Assembly (NCBI RefSeq): GCF_000015285.1
Contig: NC_008709.1
Coordinates: 2,790,001 to 2,854,000 of the forward strand
Reading direction: 5' to 3'
DNA from: Psychromonas ingrahamii 37
GTDB lineage: Bacteria > Pseudomonadota > Gammaproteobacteria > Enterobacterales > Psychromonadaceae
Length of the DNA stretch: 64,000 nucleotides
Under the pieces are notes generated by a model, which had not been told where the DNA came from, did no database searches, and worked only from the letters and a program-made list of their open reading frames with translations. Both the position numbers and the translations under genes were made by a program. This document shows positions 27,086 through 36,153 of the stretch, piece after piece (position 1 is the stretch's first letter; every line of letters starts with the position of its first letter).

Positions 27086-28483
27086 TCAATAATAATAATA
27101 ATTACTATGGAATGAAGGCTTAAGACCGCGGCGTTTGGCCTCAGCTATCAAGGTTGCTTCACAATTAAGGAGCTCTTCCTGCGAGTCGAAGAATCCATAA
27201 TATATTTTCCCATCTATAGTACCCCTGTAAATGTACATCATGTTCAGCTCATCGCCACGAAGGTTCGAAGACTTTGTCATCATGGAACCGTAGTCCGACT
27301 TTATGTGAAAATAATCATTCTTGCCCACTCCATAATTATAATCATAATAATGATAGATCTGTGCAGATGTGGCTCCAATCTGTTGGATCATCTCCTTTGT
27401 CCATACAGAGCACTGTGAATTTGCTGCAAAAGAATATTCGTTGTCAGCTATAGTGAAATCAGCTGAGCTTTGCGCATTGGTATTACATGCGACCGGCTCA
27501 CCTGTTGTGGTGCCGTTAGAGCCGTCCCCAACAGTACCGATGCTGCCAACACTCACGGCGCCGCCGGCATATATATTACCGCAACTCACATTCGAGGTTG
27601 CCGCGTTAAACGCGCCGCCTGCAAATGTGGTCCCTAAAAACTGCGTGCCCGCACCAAGCGTAACTGCAGCGCCGACATTCCAGATAACATTCGCGGTATG
27701 CCCTTCAGCTAAATTTTCTATTTTAAATTGAGTGTCTGCACCGACCGTCAGCGCCTCGCTAAGATTAATCACCCAAACGTGGTTTTTATCCTTATCATCC
27801 CCCTGACCCGCATCAAAGTAGATGGTTGAATTTGCAGCGATAGACAGCGCACTGCCAGTGTATATGCCGGGCGCTAATATGTCTGATCCCATCGTTGTAT
27901 ACAGTGATTTTGGATAAGTGACCGAACTGTTCAGGGTGGTTAAGGCTCTCTGTGCATGCTCTATGGCTTTTGTTGCTAATACCATGTCGTCAAAATTACG
28001 TATCTTTCCATCCGCTGCGCTTTGCGCAATGATTTCTTCCGTTAATATCCCCTCATTAGTCGCTCCTGCGCCTAAGGTAATGGCTGCTCTCGCAACTATT
28101 TTATTAACGTCAGCACCCGCACCGAGAGTGATAGCAGCGCCAGCGGCTATATTTTGAGCATGCGCACCCGCCCCTATCGCAGTGGCCGCGCCAGAAAAGA
28201 TATGTTTAACCCTGGACAGGGCCCCTGTAGCAACCGCCGCGCCTGCATAAATTTCTTGAGTCTGTGACTTACCGGCACCGATAGCAATGGCCGCTTTTGC
28301 AGCGAGATCGCCGTCTACGACCGAGTCTGCTGAAATGCTTAACGCAGCACCCGATATTGCCGCGTGGGAGATCAACTGTGGCGTAAAGATTTTTACCGGA
28401 TCGCCTGCATCTTGCGCATTAGCTAAACCTGCGACAGACAAAGCCAAACCGGTTAAGCATGTTTTTAACAATACATTTTTCAT
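27086..28483 (-). CDS. Exported DUF3494 (ice-binding-type) protein with glycine/alanine repeats
   Basis: A 465-residue secreted protein: signal peptide (MKNVLLKTCLTGLALSVAGLANA), then about residues 55-150 of imperfect ~18-residue repeats (GAAITLGAGADVNKI, ARAAITLGAGATNEG and kin), then a DUF3494 domain at about 190-325 (LAPGIYTGSALSIAANSTIYFDAGQ, NVIWNVGAAVTLGAGTQFLGT, GNIYAGGAVSVGS). DUF3494 covers ice-binding proteins and some adhesins with a beta-solenoid. The C-terminus is an unrelated Tyr-rich domain ending in YYYY. The repeat array before the solenoid is unusual and could extend it. Ice binding is family-based inference. Confidence 0.75.
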   Translation of the reverse strand: MKNVLLKTCLTGLALSVAGLANAQDAGDPVKIFTPQLISHAAISGAALSISADSVVDGDLAAKAAIAIGAGKSQTQEIYAGAAVATGALSRVKHIFSGAATAIGAGAHAQNIAAGAAITLGAGADVNKIVARAAITLGAGATNEGILTEEIIAQSAADGKIRNFDDMVLATKAIEHAQRALTTLNSSVTYPKSLYTTMGSDILAPGIYTGSALSIAANSTIYFDAGQGDDKDKNHVWVINLSEALTVGADTQFKIENLAEGHTANVIWNVGAAVTLGAGTQFLGTTFAGGAFNAATSNVSCGNIYAGGAVSVGSIGTVGDGSNGTTTGEPVACNTNAQSSADFTIADNEYSFAANSQCSVWTKEMIQQIGATSAQIYHYYDYNYGVGKNDYFHIKSDYGSMMTKSSNLRGDELNMMYIYRGTIDGKIYYGFFDSQEELLNCEATLIAEAKRRGLKPSFHSNYYYY

Positions 28484-29296
28484 TATCTACTTTCATGTTA
28501 TGTGGGATACCCCGTTATGGGATATCTGTATTCCTGAGCGACAACACCCTGGAAATTTTTAGGACAAAACAAAATAGGCACTATTGGCAGGCATTGCGAG
28601 AATAAGGTTTTTGAGATCAAATAAGCACAAAATACTACCGTTGATTTACCAGTAGAAACACTTTTAAGGTCAATGTACAGTGTTAAAATGCATCAAAAAA
28701 AAGGCGCGTAAAAAGGTGGTAAATTCATGCTTTATATTCTTTTAAATCATTATATTAAAGAAAATATCACACTATAATCAATTAAAATTAATATTGCGGT
28801 GAAAGATAAAAGATGGGAAAGTCAAGAAAAGATGGGATAACAAAACTTTTCGCATCTAAAGCACCAAACTAATGCGATAGACAATTTCCGACCATTTTAT
28901 TGATCAATTAACTTCTTTAGCAAGTTAAAAATGGGGTGATTTGCAGGTCATTTCAGGCCTCTCAGCAGGTAAGCTCTGCGTAACAATTGTCGATATCATT
29001 TAATTACAATGGCTGTCATTTAATGCCTGTTGAAGTGCCTCAGATGCATAAGGTGCCATTAAAATATTTTAAATCAGGGGATATATTACTAATTTTGGCT
29101 TTCGTTCTGACAGTAATTTGTCGCTGAAATGAAATAAAACAGCGGACAAATATTGTAGTGCAAGCAGTAAGTCAGATGTCTTTTTGAATGATTTTTAATG
29201 CTTCTTTGTGCGGACTTTTTTTTTCAGTCATGCTTATCTGTGTTATTTCAGTTGATGACTGCATATTGCCATCATAAAAGGCATAAAGTCGATCCG
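28484..29296. other. Gap with a family B copy, no gene seen
   Basis: Promoter DNA of the DUF3494 gene is followed by a TTTATATTCTTTTAAATCAT segment shared with repeats at 19.46 and 20.49 kb, then a family B copy (about 28812-28990, CTAAAGCACCAAACTAATGC) whose AATTACAATGGCTGTCATTT end matches the copy near 36.86 kb. The rest has only short broken frames. Confidence 0.55.
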
Positions 29297-29560
29297 TTAT
29301 TTAACTTTTAGCTCACCCTGCGTGTATTTTTGGTCCGGTTTATCCCAACTTATTTTTAGCTCTAAACGATGGCGCGCTTCATCTTCTGAAACACTGACCT
29401 TACAATCGAGTAAACCTTTCGGCAATAAAAACCACTCGTTTCCATCATCAGAAAATGTTAACTGACCTTTGCTAAAACCTTTACCAATCGCATTTAGCAG
29501 CTCTTTAATGGATTTGCAGTCCTGCAAAGATTGGTGTCTGAACTTTTCTTTTTGGTGCAT
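29297..29560 (-). CDS. Amphi-Trp domain protein
   Basis: An 87-residue single-domain protein of the amphi-Trp family, whose members recur in GAK gene cassettes. Features include the FRHQSLQDCKSIKELLNAIGKGFSKG helix, GNEWFLLPKGLLDCKVSV and the RHRLELKISW end. Its function is not known. It is the last gene of the operon, 69 bp after the metallophosphoesterase gene, with AAGGAG 12 nt upstream of its ATG. Confidence 0.85.
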   Translation of the reverse strand: MHQKEKFRHQSLQDCKSIKELLNAIGKGFSKGQLTFSDDGNEWFLLPKGLLDCKVSVSEDEARHRLELKISWDKPDQKYTQGELKVK

Positions 29561-29629
29561 ATGCTTAAATCACTCCTTTTATTTTATTTTAATGTTGGCC
29601 CTTGATAAAAACTCACCACATTGACCAGA

Positions 29630-30973
29630 TTAATGATGTGTTGATGCATGATTTTTTAATGAATAATGCTTGGGATTAAATACTTTAGCATAGGGATAAT
29701 CGGCACTAATTGCGACGACAAATCCGGCAGGTTCAATGACGGTAACACCATAGCCAATACCCACAGCACCTCCCTTATGGCGAGAATTACGATCTAAAGT
29801 GACATCACCTTCGATGTGCAATAAACCTTCTCTAATCGACAGTTTCTGTCCCTGTAAGTGACTAACATGGCCGCGCACCAATGCATAAATACCTGCCGCT
29901 TTGACACTATTAACACCTGCTGATGTCAGGGGCTTATCCGCGAGGCGATATTTGGTCCGGAAGGTATTGGCCAGTGAGCTGTAGTAAAAACCAAATAAGT
30001 TTTGGCTTAGTTGTTGATGAAAACGTTTATTCATTTGGGCAATGCCATTTTCGGCAATATCCTGGCAAGTTTGGTCATCGAGTCCTGCGTGTACAAACAA
30101 AAATGATCCCTTTTTGTAGGCAAGTTGCATACTATGAAAAAACCAACCGAATTCGCCTTTTTCGCTTAAAAAAAGCGACTTACATTTAAGCGCAACAGCA
30201 TAAACCTGGCGCATAGTTAATCCTGATTCTTCGCAGTATTCTTCAAATTTCTGCACTTTACTGCGCATTTTTTTGAGTTCGCGCGCAATTCCCTCCGGGG
30301 TTATGCTGCTAATAGCAACACTGGGGAAGGCTTCAAACCAATCATCGGCCGGGAAAAGACGCCGGCGGCACTCTTTCTCGTCGGGTATTCCTTTTTCCCA
30401 CTTACTTGCGCGCAAATATTCATCAAATACCTCTGCGAGTAAAGGTATTACCTTGCGGCCCATGCGCACAAACATATGCTCAGATCCGGTTTCACGTTTT
30501 TCACCGATAACGAGGATCCCCATTAACAATCGCAAATCATGATTGCCGGCCAAAATTTTAACGCGCGCACCCGTATCAATCAGCTGTTTAACAGCCCGCA
30601 GCAACTGTAAATTACTCGGTCCCTTATCAAGACAATCACCGCCAATCACAAAAACAGCGCTACGGCCAAAATGGGTTAAGCGAAGGGGCTTGCGTTTTTT
30701 ACCCGTAATTTCAATGCCGCCCGTTGCTAATAATGAGGCATAAAAAGCATCGGCATCAGCATGCGCATCGGCAATAAACAAAATAGGTCGCTTAGGAAAC
30801 ACCCAACCTTTATTAAAGGCTTTAGTATCTACCGCTTTGGCCAGCACTTTTTCATTCTGTACCGACTCATGCACGGAATCTTCGCTAAGCGGCCACTTCA
30901 AACAAAAGCGTGGAAATCCTGGTAATGGCGTTGTTGTCGGTACAAAAGTAGAAATCGATGTCGTTGTTAGCAT
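29630..30973 (-). CDS. Calcineurin-like metallophosphoesterase
   Basis: A 447-residue hydrolase with the binuclear-metal motifs of calcineurin-like phosphoesterases: ADAHADAD (D-x-H), VIGGDCLDKGPSN (GD-x-x-D), ILAGNHDLR (GNHD) and a late LFVHAGLDDQ and VRGHVSH. Such enzymes cleave phosphate esters of nucleotides, proteins or small molecules. The frame opens at a TTG at 31006, but the ATG at 30973 is a better start. It lies 60 bp after the histidine-phosphatase gene in the GAK-type operon; its substrate is presumably made by the neighbouring kinases. Confidence 0.85.
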   Translation of the reverse strand: MLTTTSISTFVPTTTPLPGFPRFCLKWPLSEDSVHESVQNEKVLAKAVDTKAFNKGWVFPKRPILFIADAHADADAFYASLLATGGIEITGKKRKPLRLTHFGRSAVFVIGGDCLDKGPSNLQLLRAVKQLIDTGARVKILAGNHDLRLLMGILVIGEKRETGSEHMFVRMGRKVIPLLAEVFDEYLRASKWEKGIPDEKECRRRLFPADDWFEAFPSVAISSITPEGIARELKKMRSKVQKFEEYCEESGLTMRQVYAVALKCKSLFLSEKGEFGWFFHSMQLAYKKGSFLFVHAGLDDQTCQDIAENGIAQMNKRFHQQLSQNLFGFYYSSLANTFRTKYRLADKPLTSAGVNSVKAAGIYALVRGHVSHLQGQKLSIREGLLHIEGDVTLDRNSRHKGGAVGIGYGVTVIEPAGFVVAISADYPYAKVFNPKHYSLKNHASTHH

Positions 30974-31032
30974 AGTAAAAACCTGCAGCTCATGCTGTAA
31001 AATCAAAAAAATTAAGGCTTAATGGTTAGCGT

Positions 31033-31839
31033 CTAATCAAGGGTTTCAGCCGTGATATGACGCTCCTTCCAATTTCCGGCGACGTGTCGCCAAGGTGTGG
31101 CGTCGCGATGCAGAATAACGGGTTGACCATAAAACATACTAAGCCTGCTAATATACTTAAACTCTATTACATTTAGATGACAAGCCGCATGTCGAAATGA
31201 TGCGCCATGACCAAAAAACAGATGCATCTGCGGCAAAGCATTTTTAGAATCTGCTGTATCGGCTAAAATCGCGGTTTTACGCGCCTGCATCACCGTCTCT
31301 ATATGATCAGCGACTCGCTGACCCGCCATCATCAAAGACTCACCACCCTGCAGTGGTAAGCAGTAATGGCTATTGGATTTCCAATCCACCGGAGGCGTAT
31401 CAAACCGAGGGTCATTGGCCAGTACCGATTCGATTTGCGAGACGGTTAAATTTGCCGCGCAACCCAAACCACGTTCCGCGAGACTATCAAATCCCAAGTG
31501 TGTTGGTATAGCGGTAAAACAATCCGATAATTCACGAATGTAGAGTTGCGCTGTTTGCCAGGCGCGCAGTGCATTGGAAGAATGCACTTCGGGCGCAAGC
31601 TGCAGTTTATTGGCAATAAGCCACAGACGAAACTTTTGCGCTTGCGCAACAACCTCAGCCTCACCCTCAACGGTTAATGGAAATGGCTGATGCGCACTGG
31701 GCGTATTGTTGAGCTGCGCATAAGCACCATGGCGAATAAGCGCAATAAACTCCCCACCCACCGGTAAAGTGCTCTCTTTTTGTAACTCAGTTAGCGTCGG
31801 TTTTTGATAGCCACTCTTCTGGACAGATTCGATTTTCAT
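31033..31839 (-). CDS. Histidine phosphatase family protein
   Basis: A 268-residue member of the phosphoglycerate-mutase-like superfamily. The catalytic RHG motif is present (LIRHGAYAQLN), a second conserved Arg lies in NALRAWQTAQLY, and the late His in FFGHGASFRHAACH fits the active site. Its substrate is unknown. It is translationally close to the HprK-related kinase gene (24-bp gap). A phosphatase beside two kinases suggests reversible phosphorylation. Confidence 0.85.
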   Translation of the reverse strand: MKIESVQKSGYQKPTLTELQKESTLPVGGEFIALIRHGAYAQLNNTPSAHQPFPLTVEGEAEVVAQAQKFRLWLIANKLQLAPEVHSSNALRAWQTAQLYIRELSDCFTAIPTHLGFDSLAERGLGCAANLTVSQIESVLANDPRFDTPPVDWKSNSHYCLPLQGGESLMMAGQRVADHIETVMQARKTAILADTADSKNALPQMHLFFGHGASFRHAACHLNVIEFKYISRLSMFYGQPVILHRDATPWRHVAGNWKERHITAETLD

Positions 31840-31863
31840 CTAAACACTCTCACGTTAACAATA

Positions 31864-32958
31864 CTAGGCCTCAATCTTGGTCAGATAAAGTTCAACCAAC
31901 TTATTAAAATCAGCGCAGCCACTGACCTCATAAACATTGACTCCTTTTAAAGCATCAATATAAAGTTTATCTGCAGGCAGTGAAGGGTCCATTAAAAAAT
32001 CCCCCTTGTTGTTGTGATAAAACGGTCCAGGGCTTTTGGCAATAGCTGCGATAAGGTCGGGCCGTGTGGCAATATCAATCGCCTTGATCTGCGTATTATC
32101 GGTATTATCGCGATGCCAATTCAACAACAGTAAATCTTGAAGTTCACAATCCACTTGTATTTTTTCGTCGCCATAAACCGATGCCACCATTACATCGTAT
32201 TTTTGCTCTAAATCCCATAATTCTGATTTAGGTAAAACGCTAAGCCGGGCTTGTTCTGAATCCGAAAGAATCGATTTTAATTTAGGGTTATACAACAAAG
32301 TGCCGGGATTAACACGTGGTAATTTGGGCACACCACGCGCAATGCACTGCCCGTCTTTTTGACGAATAAACAGGCGATCATTAGAGACAAACTTTGCATT
32401 TTCCTGATCTAGCAGCTTTAACATTGTAGTTGATTTTCCGCCACCCGAAAATGCAGCAACAGCAACACCTCGGCCGGCCAAACTGAGTGCGGCAGCATGG
32501 CAAATCAAGTCGCCATCCTGCTGCAAATAGTTCATATACTGGTTAATCACATAATTAATCACCTGACTAAAATTCGCCTGGCAGGGACCCATCGCTAAGC
32601 GACAATCATTGCCCTGAAAATAGACCATTCCCGTCTTTATTTTACGCAGCCATCGGCCACCATCAATGTCAATATAACTGTCTTTAAGCCCGCGTTTACC
32701 CAACTCCCTTGGCCAATTATTCCAGGCTAGATCTTGCTCAACCGGCGCCGATTCGACCATAAATATATCAAATGACTGATCAAAATCGCCCTGCAAAGGA
32801 GCATAAGCTGAAAAGTACTCTTGCAATGCAATAACCAGTTCTTGAGTATTACAGTGCACATTTAATTGCACTCGTTCCAATACCAAATTAAAGTGATACT
32901 GGCAATCATTCGGGTCAATATTTAACTGACCTACTATATCGTTTAACTGCTTAGTCAT
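31864..32958 (-). CDS. HprK-related kinase B (GAK system)
   Basis: A 364-residue kinase related to HPr kinase/phosphorylase. It has the Walker A loop in AAFSGGGKSTTMLKLL (about 169-184), preceded by LICHAAALSL with a conserved His and followed by VSNDRLFI (Asp194). This arrangement, with DxS replaced by SND, matches the HprK-related kinase B family known from GAK (Grasp And Kinase) cassettes. The N-terminal half is family-specific. Whether it phosphorylates a protein or a small molecule is unknown. AGGA precedes the ATG. Confidence 0.85.
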   Translation of the reverse strand: MTKQLNDIVGQLNIDPNDCQYHFNLVLERVQLNVHCNTQELVIALQEYFSAYAPLQGDFDQSFDIFMVESAPVEQDLAWNNWPRELGKRGLKDSYIDIDGGRWLRKIKTGMVYFQGNDCRLAMGPCQANFSQVINYVINQYMNYLQQDGDLICHAAALSLAGRGVAVAAFSGGGKSTTMLKLLDQENAKFVSNDRLFIRQKDGQCIARGVPKLPRVNPGTLLYNPKLKSILSDSEQARLSVLPKSELWDLEQKYDVMVASVYGDEKIQVDCELQDLLLLNWHRDNTDNTQIKAIDIATRPDLIAAIAKSPGPFYHNNKGDFLMDPSLPADKLYIDALKGVNVYEVSGCADFNKLVELYLTKIEA

Positions 32959-33082
32959 TATTTTCCTAATTATTTATGTTTTATTCACCGCCGTTTAATA
33001 CTGTTCAATCAAATAATATTCGTATCAAAACCACTGCAAAAATAAGTTAATAAAGTAAAAGTGCATTTGCGAAGAGTCGCAT

Positions 33083-33973
33083 TTAACCAGCAAAAGAATC
33101 AATAATATACTGGCTATACAATTTTGCCGCATCAATACCGCATCCGTCCAGCGCGCCTTTAAAACCACCAAAAGCAGACACTTCAAATACGATTGGCCCA
33201 TCATCCGTAAAAGCGACATCAACGGTTGTGAAATCGAGGGCAAAGGGCTGCTGGGCTTTTTTGGCGAGCGCTATCACCTCATCATCGGGTGTAAAGGGCT
33301 TATATTCACCACCTGCTAATATCGTGGTATTCCAGCTATCACTTTGTGATACCCGCGCATAGGTTCCAATATACTCCCCGCCCAAAAATACAATACCAAG
33401 ATCCTGCCCATGAAGATCACATTTTTGCTGCAAGTACAGCATGGGGTTATCTTGCTGAAATAGACTCAGTTGTGAGCGTAATTCATCGCGAGGCTGCTTG
33501 GCATTTAGTAATGTCATGCCGCGCGCTTTCGTTGAGAATAAGGGTTTTAATACCACTTCACCATATTCCTCAATGGCCGACACAGCCGCATCTAGCGATT
33601 CGGTCACACAGGTTTTTGGCATTGGGATATCATGATTACGTAACGTCACGGTACAGCTCAAACGATCAACTAGCCGTAAAATACTTTCGGGGCGAGAAAA
33701 AACCCTTACCCCTGCCTGCTCCGCAACACGCAGCAACTCAATGCGATCCAGCATCGAGGGTGAATAGGCTTGGCTGATTTTTTTTACAATCAATCCATCG
33801 AGCTCGCAAAGATTAATACCACGAAACATTAAATGCTTAGACGCAAGATCAAGGGTCACTTCTGCCATATCGATTACTAAGCGAAAACCAGTCATCTCTT
33901 CAAGGCGGTCAGCCAGCACTTCTGTCGACCATTTACCCGGAATACCAATAACGCCAACTTTTAAATTATTCAA
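33083..33973 (-). CDS. GAK system ATP-grasp enzyme
   Basis: A 296-residue ATP-grasp ligase. It begins KVGVIGIPGKWS, and the ATP-grasp core appears as VVLKPLFSTKARGM, YLQQKCDLHGQDLGIVFLGGEY and the metal-binding end FALDFTTVDVAFTDDGPIVFEVSAFGG. ATP-grasp enzymes join a carboxylate to an amine or similar nucleophile through an acyl-phosphate; substrates here are unknown. The open frame reaches 34024, overlapping the upstream gene by 59 bp. I prefer TTG 33973, which lies 9 nt after GGAG and overlaps the upstream stop by only 8 bp, giving translational coupling. Confidence 0.85.
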   Translation of the reverse strand: MNNLKVGVIGIPGKWSTEVLADRLEEMTGFRLVIDMAEVTLDLASKHLMFRGINLCELDGLIVKKISQAYSPSMLDRIELLRVAEQAGVRVFSRPESILRLVDRLSCTVTLRNHDIPMPKTCVTESLDAAVSAIEEYGEVVLKPLFSTKARGMTLLNAKQPRDELRSQLSLFQQDNPMLYLQQKCDLHGQDLGIVFLGGEYIGTYARVSQSDSWNTTILAGGEYKPFTPDDEVIALAKKAQQPFALDFTTVDVAFTDDGPIVFEVSAFGGFKGALDGCGIDAAKLYSQYIIDSFAG

Positions 33974-35609
33974 AAAATAAGTCTCCAAAAGGTAATTTGA
34001 ACCTAGATTCTTTTCCCCGTTCAACAGCTAAACAGCGCTCTAGTAAATAGCGCGCGCGAAAATACATACGCTCAGACAAACGGCGATCTAGAATAAAGCG
34101 CGTTGAAGAAGCAAAGGAACGTGCGAGTGCAAAGGCAAGACGATACTCAAAAAAGGTATCATCGCGGCTCTTTGCGTAATGTCGCATGGCACCAATAAAG
34201 CGTAAAACAACATCCATCGCCTGTTTTCGGCGGTCATGATCTATGATCTGCAGACGGTATACAGAGACCATAAATACTGAAATATCTTGTACATAATCCT
34301 GATAACAGGAACGGTGTAAATCAATAAAATTGATGTGATTCTCTGCAGGGTCAAATAAGATATTATCAAGATTGAAATCACCATGAATGTAAACCGAAAA
34401 TGGCGCACAAAACCCTGACTCTCTTGCTTTGGCCTGAGTCAGGAGGTCTTCAAAGGAAAGAACGCGAATACCGCAGACTGACTGATACGATGTTTGAAAC
34501 TGCGGGTGAACACCAAAAATAACTGGTAAACGTGTTTCCAGTTGCTGACAATAATATGCACTGGCAGGTTCATTAAGATGGGTCGCGTTCCACACCTTCT
34601 TTAATGTTTTAAGCAGTGATTTTAGTCCGTTATTTAATAATTTAGTATCATCACTTAATACTAAATTTTCAAATGTATGACCAGGAAGATGTTCAATTAA
34701 TAACGATGCGCGATCACCTTTTTTATTATAGGAAAGCACTTTGGGTGCTAGCCCGGGAAAAATACCATGCCAGCTCTCTACACCGTCGACCTCCTCCTTA
34801 AGCTTATGACGATCCCCTTCCTTAAAAATCGCCATATATTGAGAAGATTCATACCTATCAGTTACAAGTCGCAACCCTGCAATCGTACTTCCCGAGCGAG
34901 TCTCGGCAACCGTATTTATTTGAAGATTGTCTGTTTCAGTTTTATATTGATCAGCCACTCGCGCCAAAGCGCGATAACGCCCAATATTCATTTTTTGGCC
35001 TAGGGTTGCCGTGAGGATAGCTTCCGATACTTTTTCTAGCTGCTTTAGCATTAGGCCCAAAGCATAGGTACTAAACAACAGCCCGGAAATACTTTTCGAG
35101 TCACCTGATGATGAGTCCGTCAGTATTTTCTCTGTAATTGGCTTCAGGCGCTTAGTCAGACTACGGGCGGCTTTACCAATTGTAATTGCTTTATGGCAAT
35201 CGTATTCACTTAATGCGGGTTCGATATCCGCTATTGTTCGGCGTAATGACTTCACCAATTTGGCACATAGCTTACGCGCACTCAACTGATCAGGCAAAAC
35301 ATGCTTATGACATTCCTGAATCGCTTCACAGCCAAGACTGCATAAGCCGGATACGTCAAACACCAGCTCCTCAATGGCTTTAAGGCCTACATCTGAGGAG
35401 CGATTCTTTTTGCGTGCCATTAATTGACGCATCAGACCCTGCTGAATACGACTGCGCAGATTATCAGAATATCCTGCCCGCCCGGTAAGTCGCTGCACCA
35501 CTCGTGCATCAGGATGGCGGAAATATAGCTCTACAAGCGATAGCTGCTCATGAACTTCTAAAAAAAAGAAATGTAAGTTTTCGCGAGTCTGTTTATTAAG
35601 TTCAAGCAT
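33966..35609 (-). CDS. PhoU-like/aminoglycoside-phosphotransferase-fold kinase fusion
   Basis: A 547-residue protein and first gene of the GAK-type operon. Residues about 1-200 are all-helical and PhoU-like in pattern (weak evidence). Residues about 230-500 form an APH/choline-kinase-fold kinase with Brenner's motif HGDFNLDN (409-416) and the metal ligand in FIDLHR (Asp430). The nucleotide loop and Lys (AIFKEG, Lys263) are readable. It is presumably a small-molecule kinase; the substrate is unknown. Tight coupling to the ATP-grasp gene suggests that the two act on one metabolite. Confidence 0.75.
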   Translation of the reverse strand: MLELNKQTRENLHFFFLEVHEQLSLVELYFRHPDARVVQRLTGRAGYSDNLRSRIQQGLMRQLMARKKNRSSDVGLKAIEELVFDVSGLCSLGCEAIQECHKHVLPDQLSARKLCAKLVKSLRRTIADIEPALSEYDCHKAITIGKAARSLTKRLKPITEKILTDSSSGDSKSISGLLFSTYALGLMLKQLEKVSEAILTATLGQKMNIGRYRALARVADQYKTETDNLQINTVAETRSGSTIAGLRLVTDRYESSQYMAIFKEGDRHKLKEEVDGVESWHGIFPGLAPKVLSYNKKGDRASLLIEHLPGHTFENLVLSDDTKLLNNGLKSLLKTLKKVWNATHLNEPASAYYCQQLETRLPVIFGVHPQFQTSYQSVCGIRVLSFEDLLTQAKARESGFCAPFSVYIHGDFNLDNILFDPAENHINFIDLHRSCYQDYVQDISVFMVSVYRLQIIDHDRRKQAMDVVLRFIGAMRHYAKSRDDTFFEYRLAFALARSFASSTRFILDRRLSERMYFRARYLLERCLAVERGKESRFKLPFGDLFFE

Positions 35610-35758
35610 CTAATCTTCATATGATAAGAATTTACGCGATGAATGATAACACCCTCATAGTATAAAACACATGTATTGAAAGAGCATTTTTGTTACAGAA
35701 ATATGACAAACCCATCTTCTTTTCAGTAGCTTGCAGATTAATGTTAAACAGATGTGCA

Positions 35759-36001
35759 TTAATTGATGTTCCGCTTTTTAGTCCACTTTCTCATTATTTT
35801 TGCACGTGAAGCTACGTCCTTTAGGTCGGAAAGTATGTCAATCTCCTCATATTGCGCCTTAAAAATATTTTCTAACCGTAACCGTTGAGTTTCGCCATTT
35901 GAATAAGCCCCGGAGACCAAAGACCCCACTACATGGAAATTTTTAAGCACAAGTAAATCGTTATGGTTATTGTTATTGTTATTGTTATTGTTATTGTTCA
36001 A
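35759..36001 (-). CDS. Hypothetical 80-residue protein with poly-Asn N-terminus
   Basis: The product starts with about eleven asparagines, encoded by a hexanucleotide repeat, then a basic, helical tail ending WTKKRNIN. The start codon would be TTG with only a weak AGAG upstream. No family is recognised. It sits upstream of the GAK-type operon on the same strand, 150 bp before its first gene, and may be a remnant or leader. Real expression is uncertain. Confidence 0.3.
   Translation of the reverse strand: MNNNNNNNNNNNHNDLLVLKNFHVVGSLVSGAYSNGETQRLRLENIFKAQYEEIDILSDLKDVASRAKIMRKWTKKRNIN
35967..35996. repeat. Hexanucleotide microsatellite (TTATTG)x5
   Basis: Five perfect copies of TTATTG, with degenerate copies on the left. 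It encodes alternating Asn codons on the minus strand. Because the unit is six bases, length changes would alter Asn number without shifting frame. Confidence 0.9.
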
Positions 36002-36153
36002 TCAGAGCTCTTTTTTATATAAAAATAGACATATAATTGACTTTATTTGATATTTATTATATAAAAATAATGATCTACTATTTAAAAGGGAACGTACTTA
36101 GTAGCGCAAAACATCATATGATGTTTTGAACGTTAACTTAAAAGGAAAGTATT

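Noticed and set aside
35759-36001. Phase-variable gene by slippage
   Set aside because: The repeat unit is six bases, so changes would not shift the reading frame.
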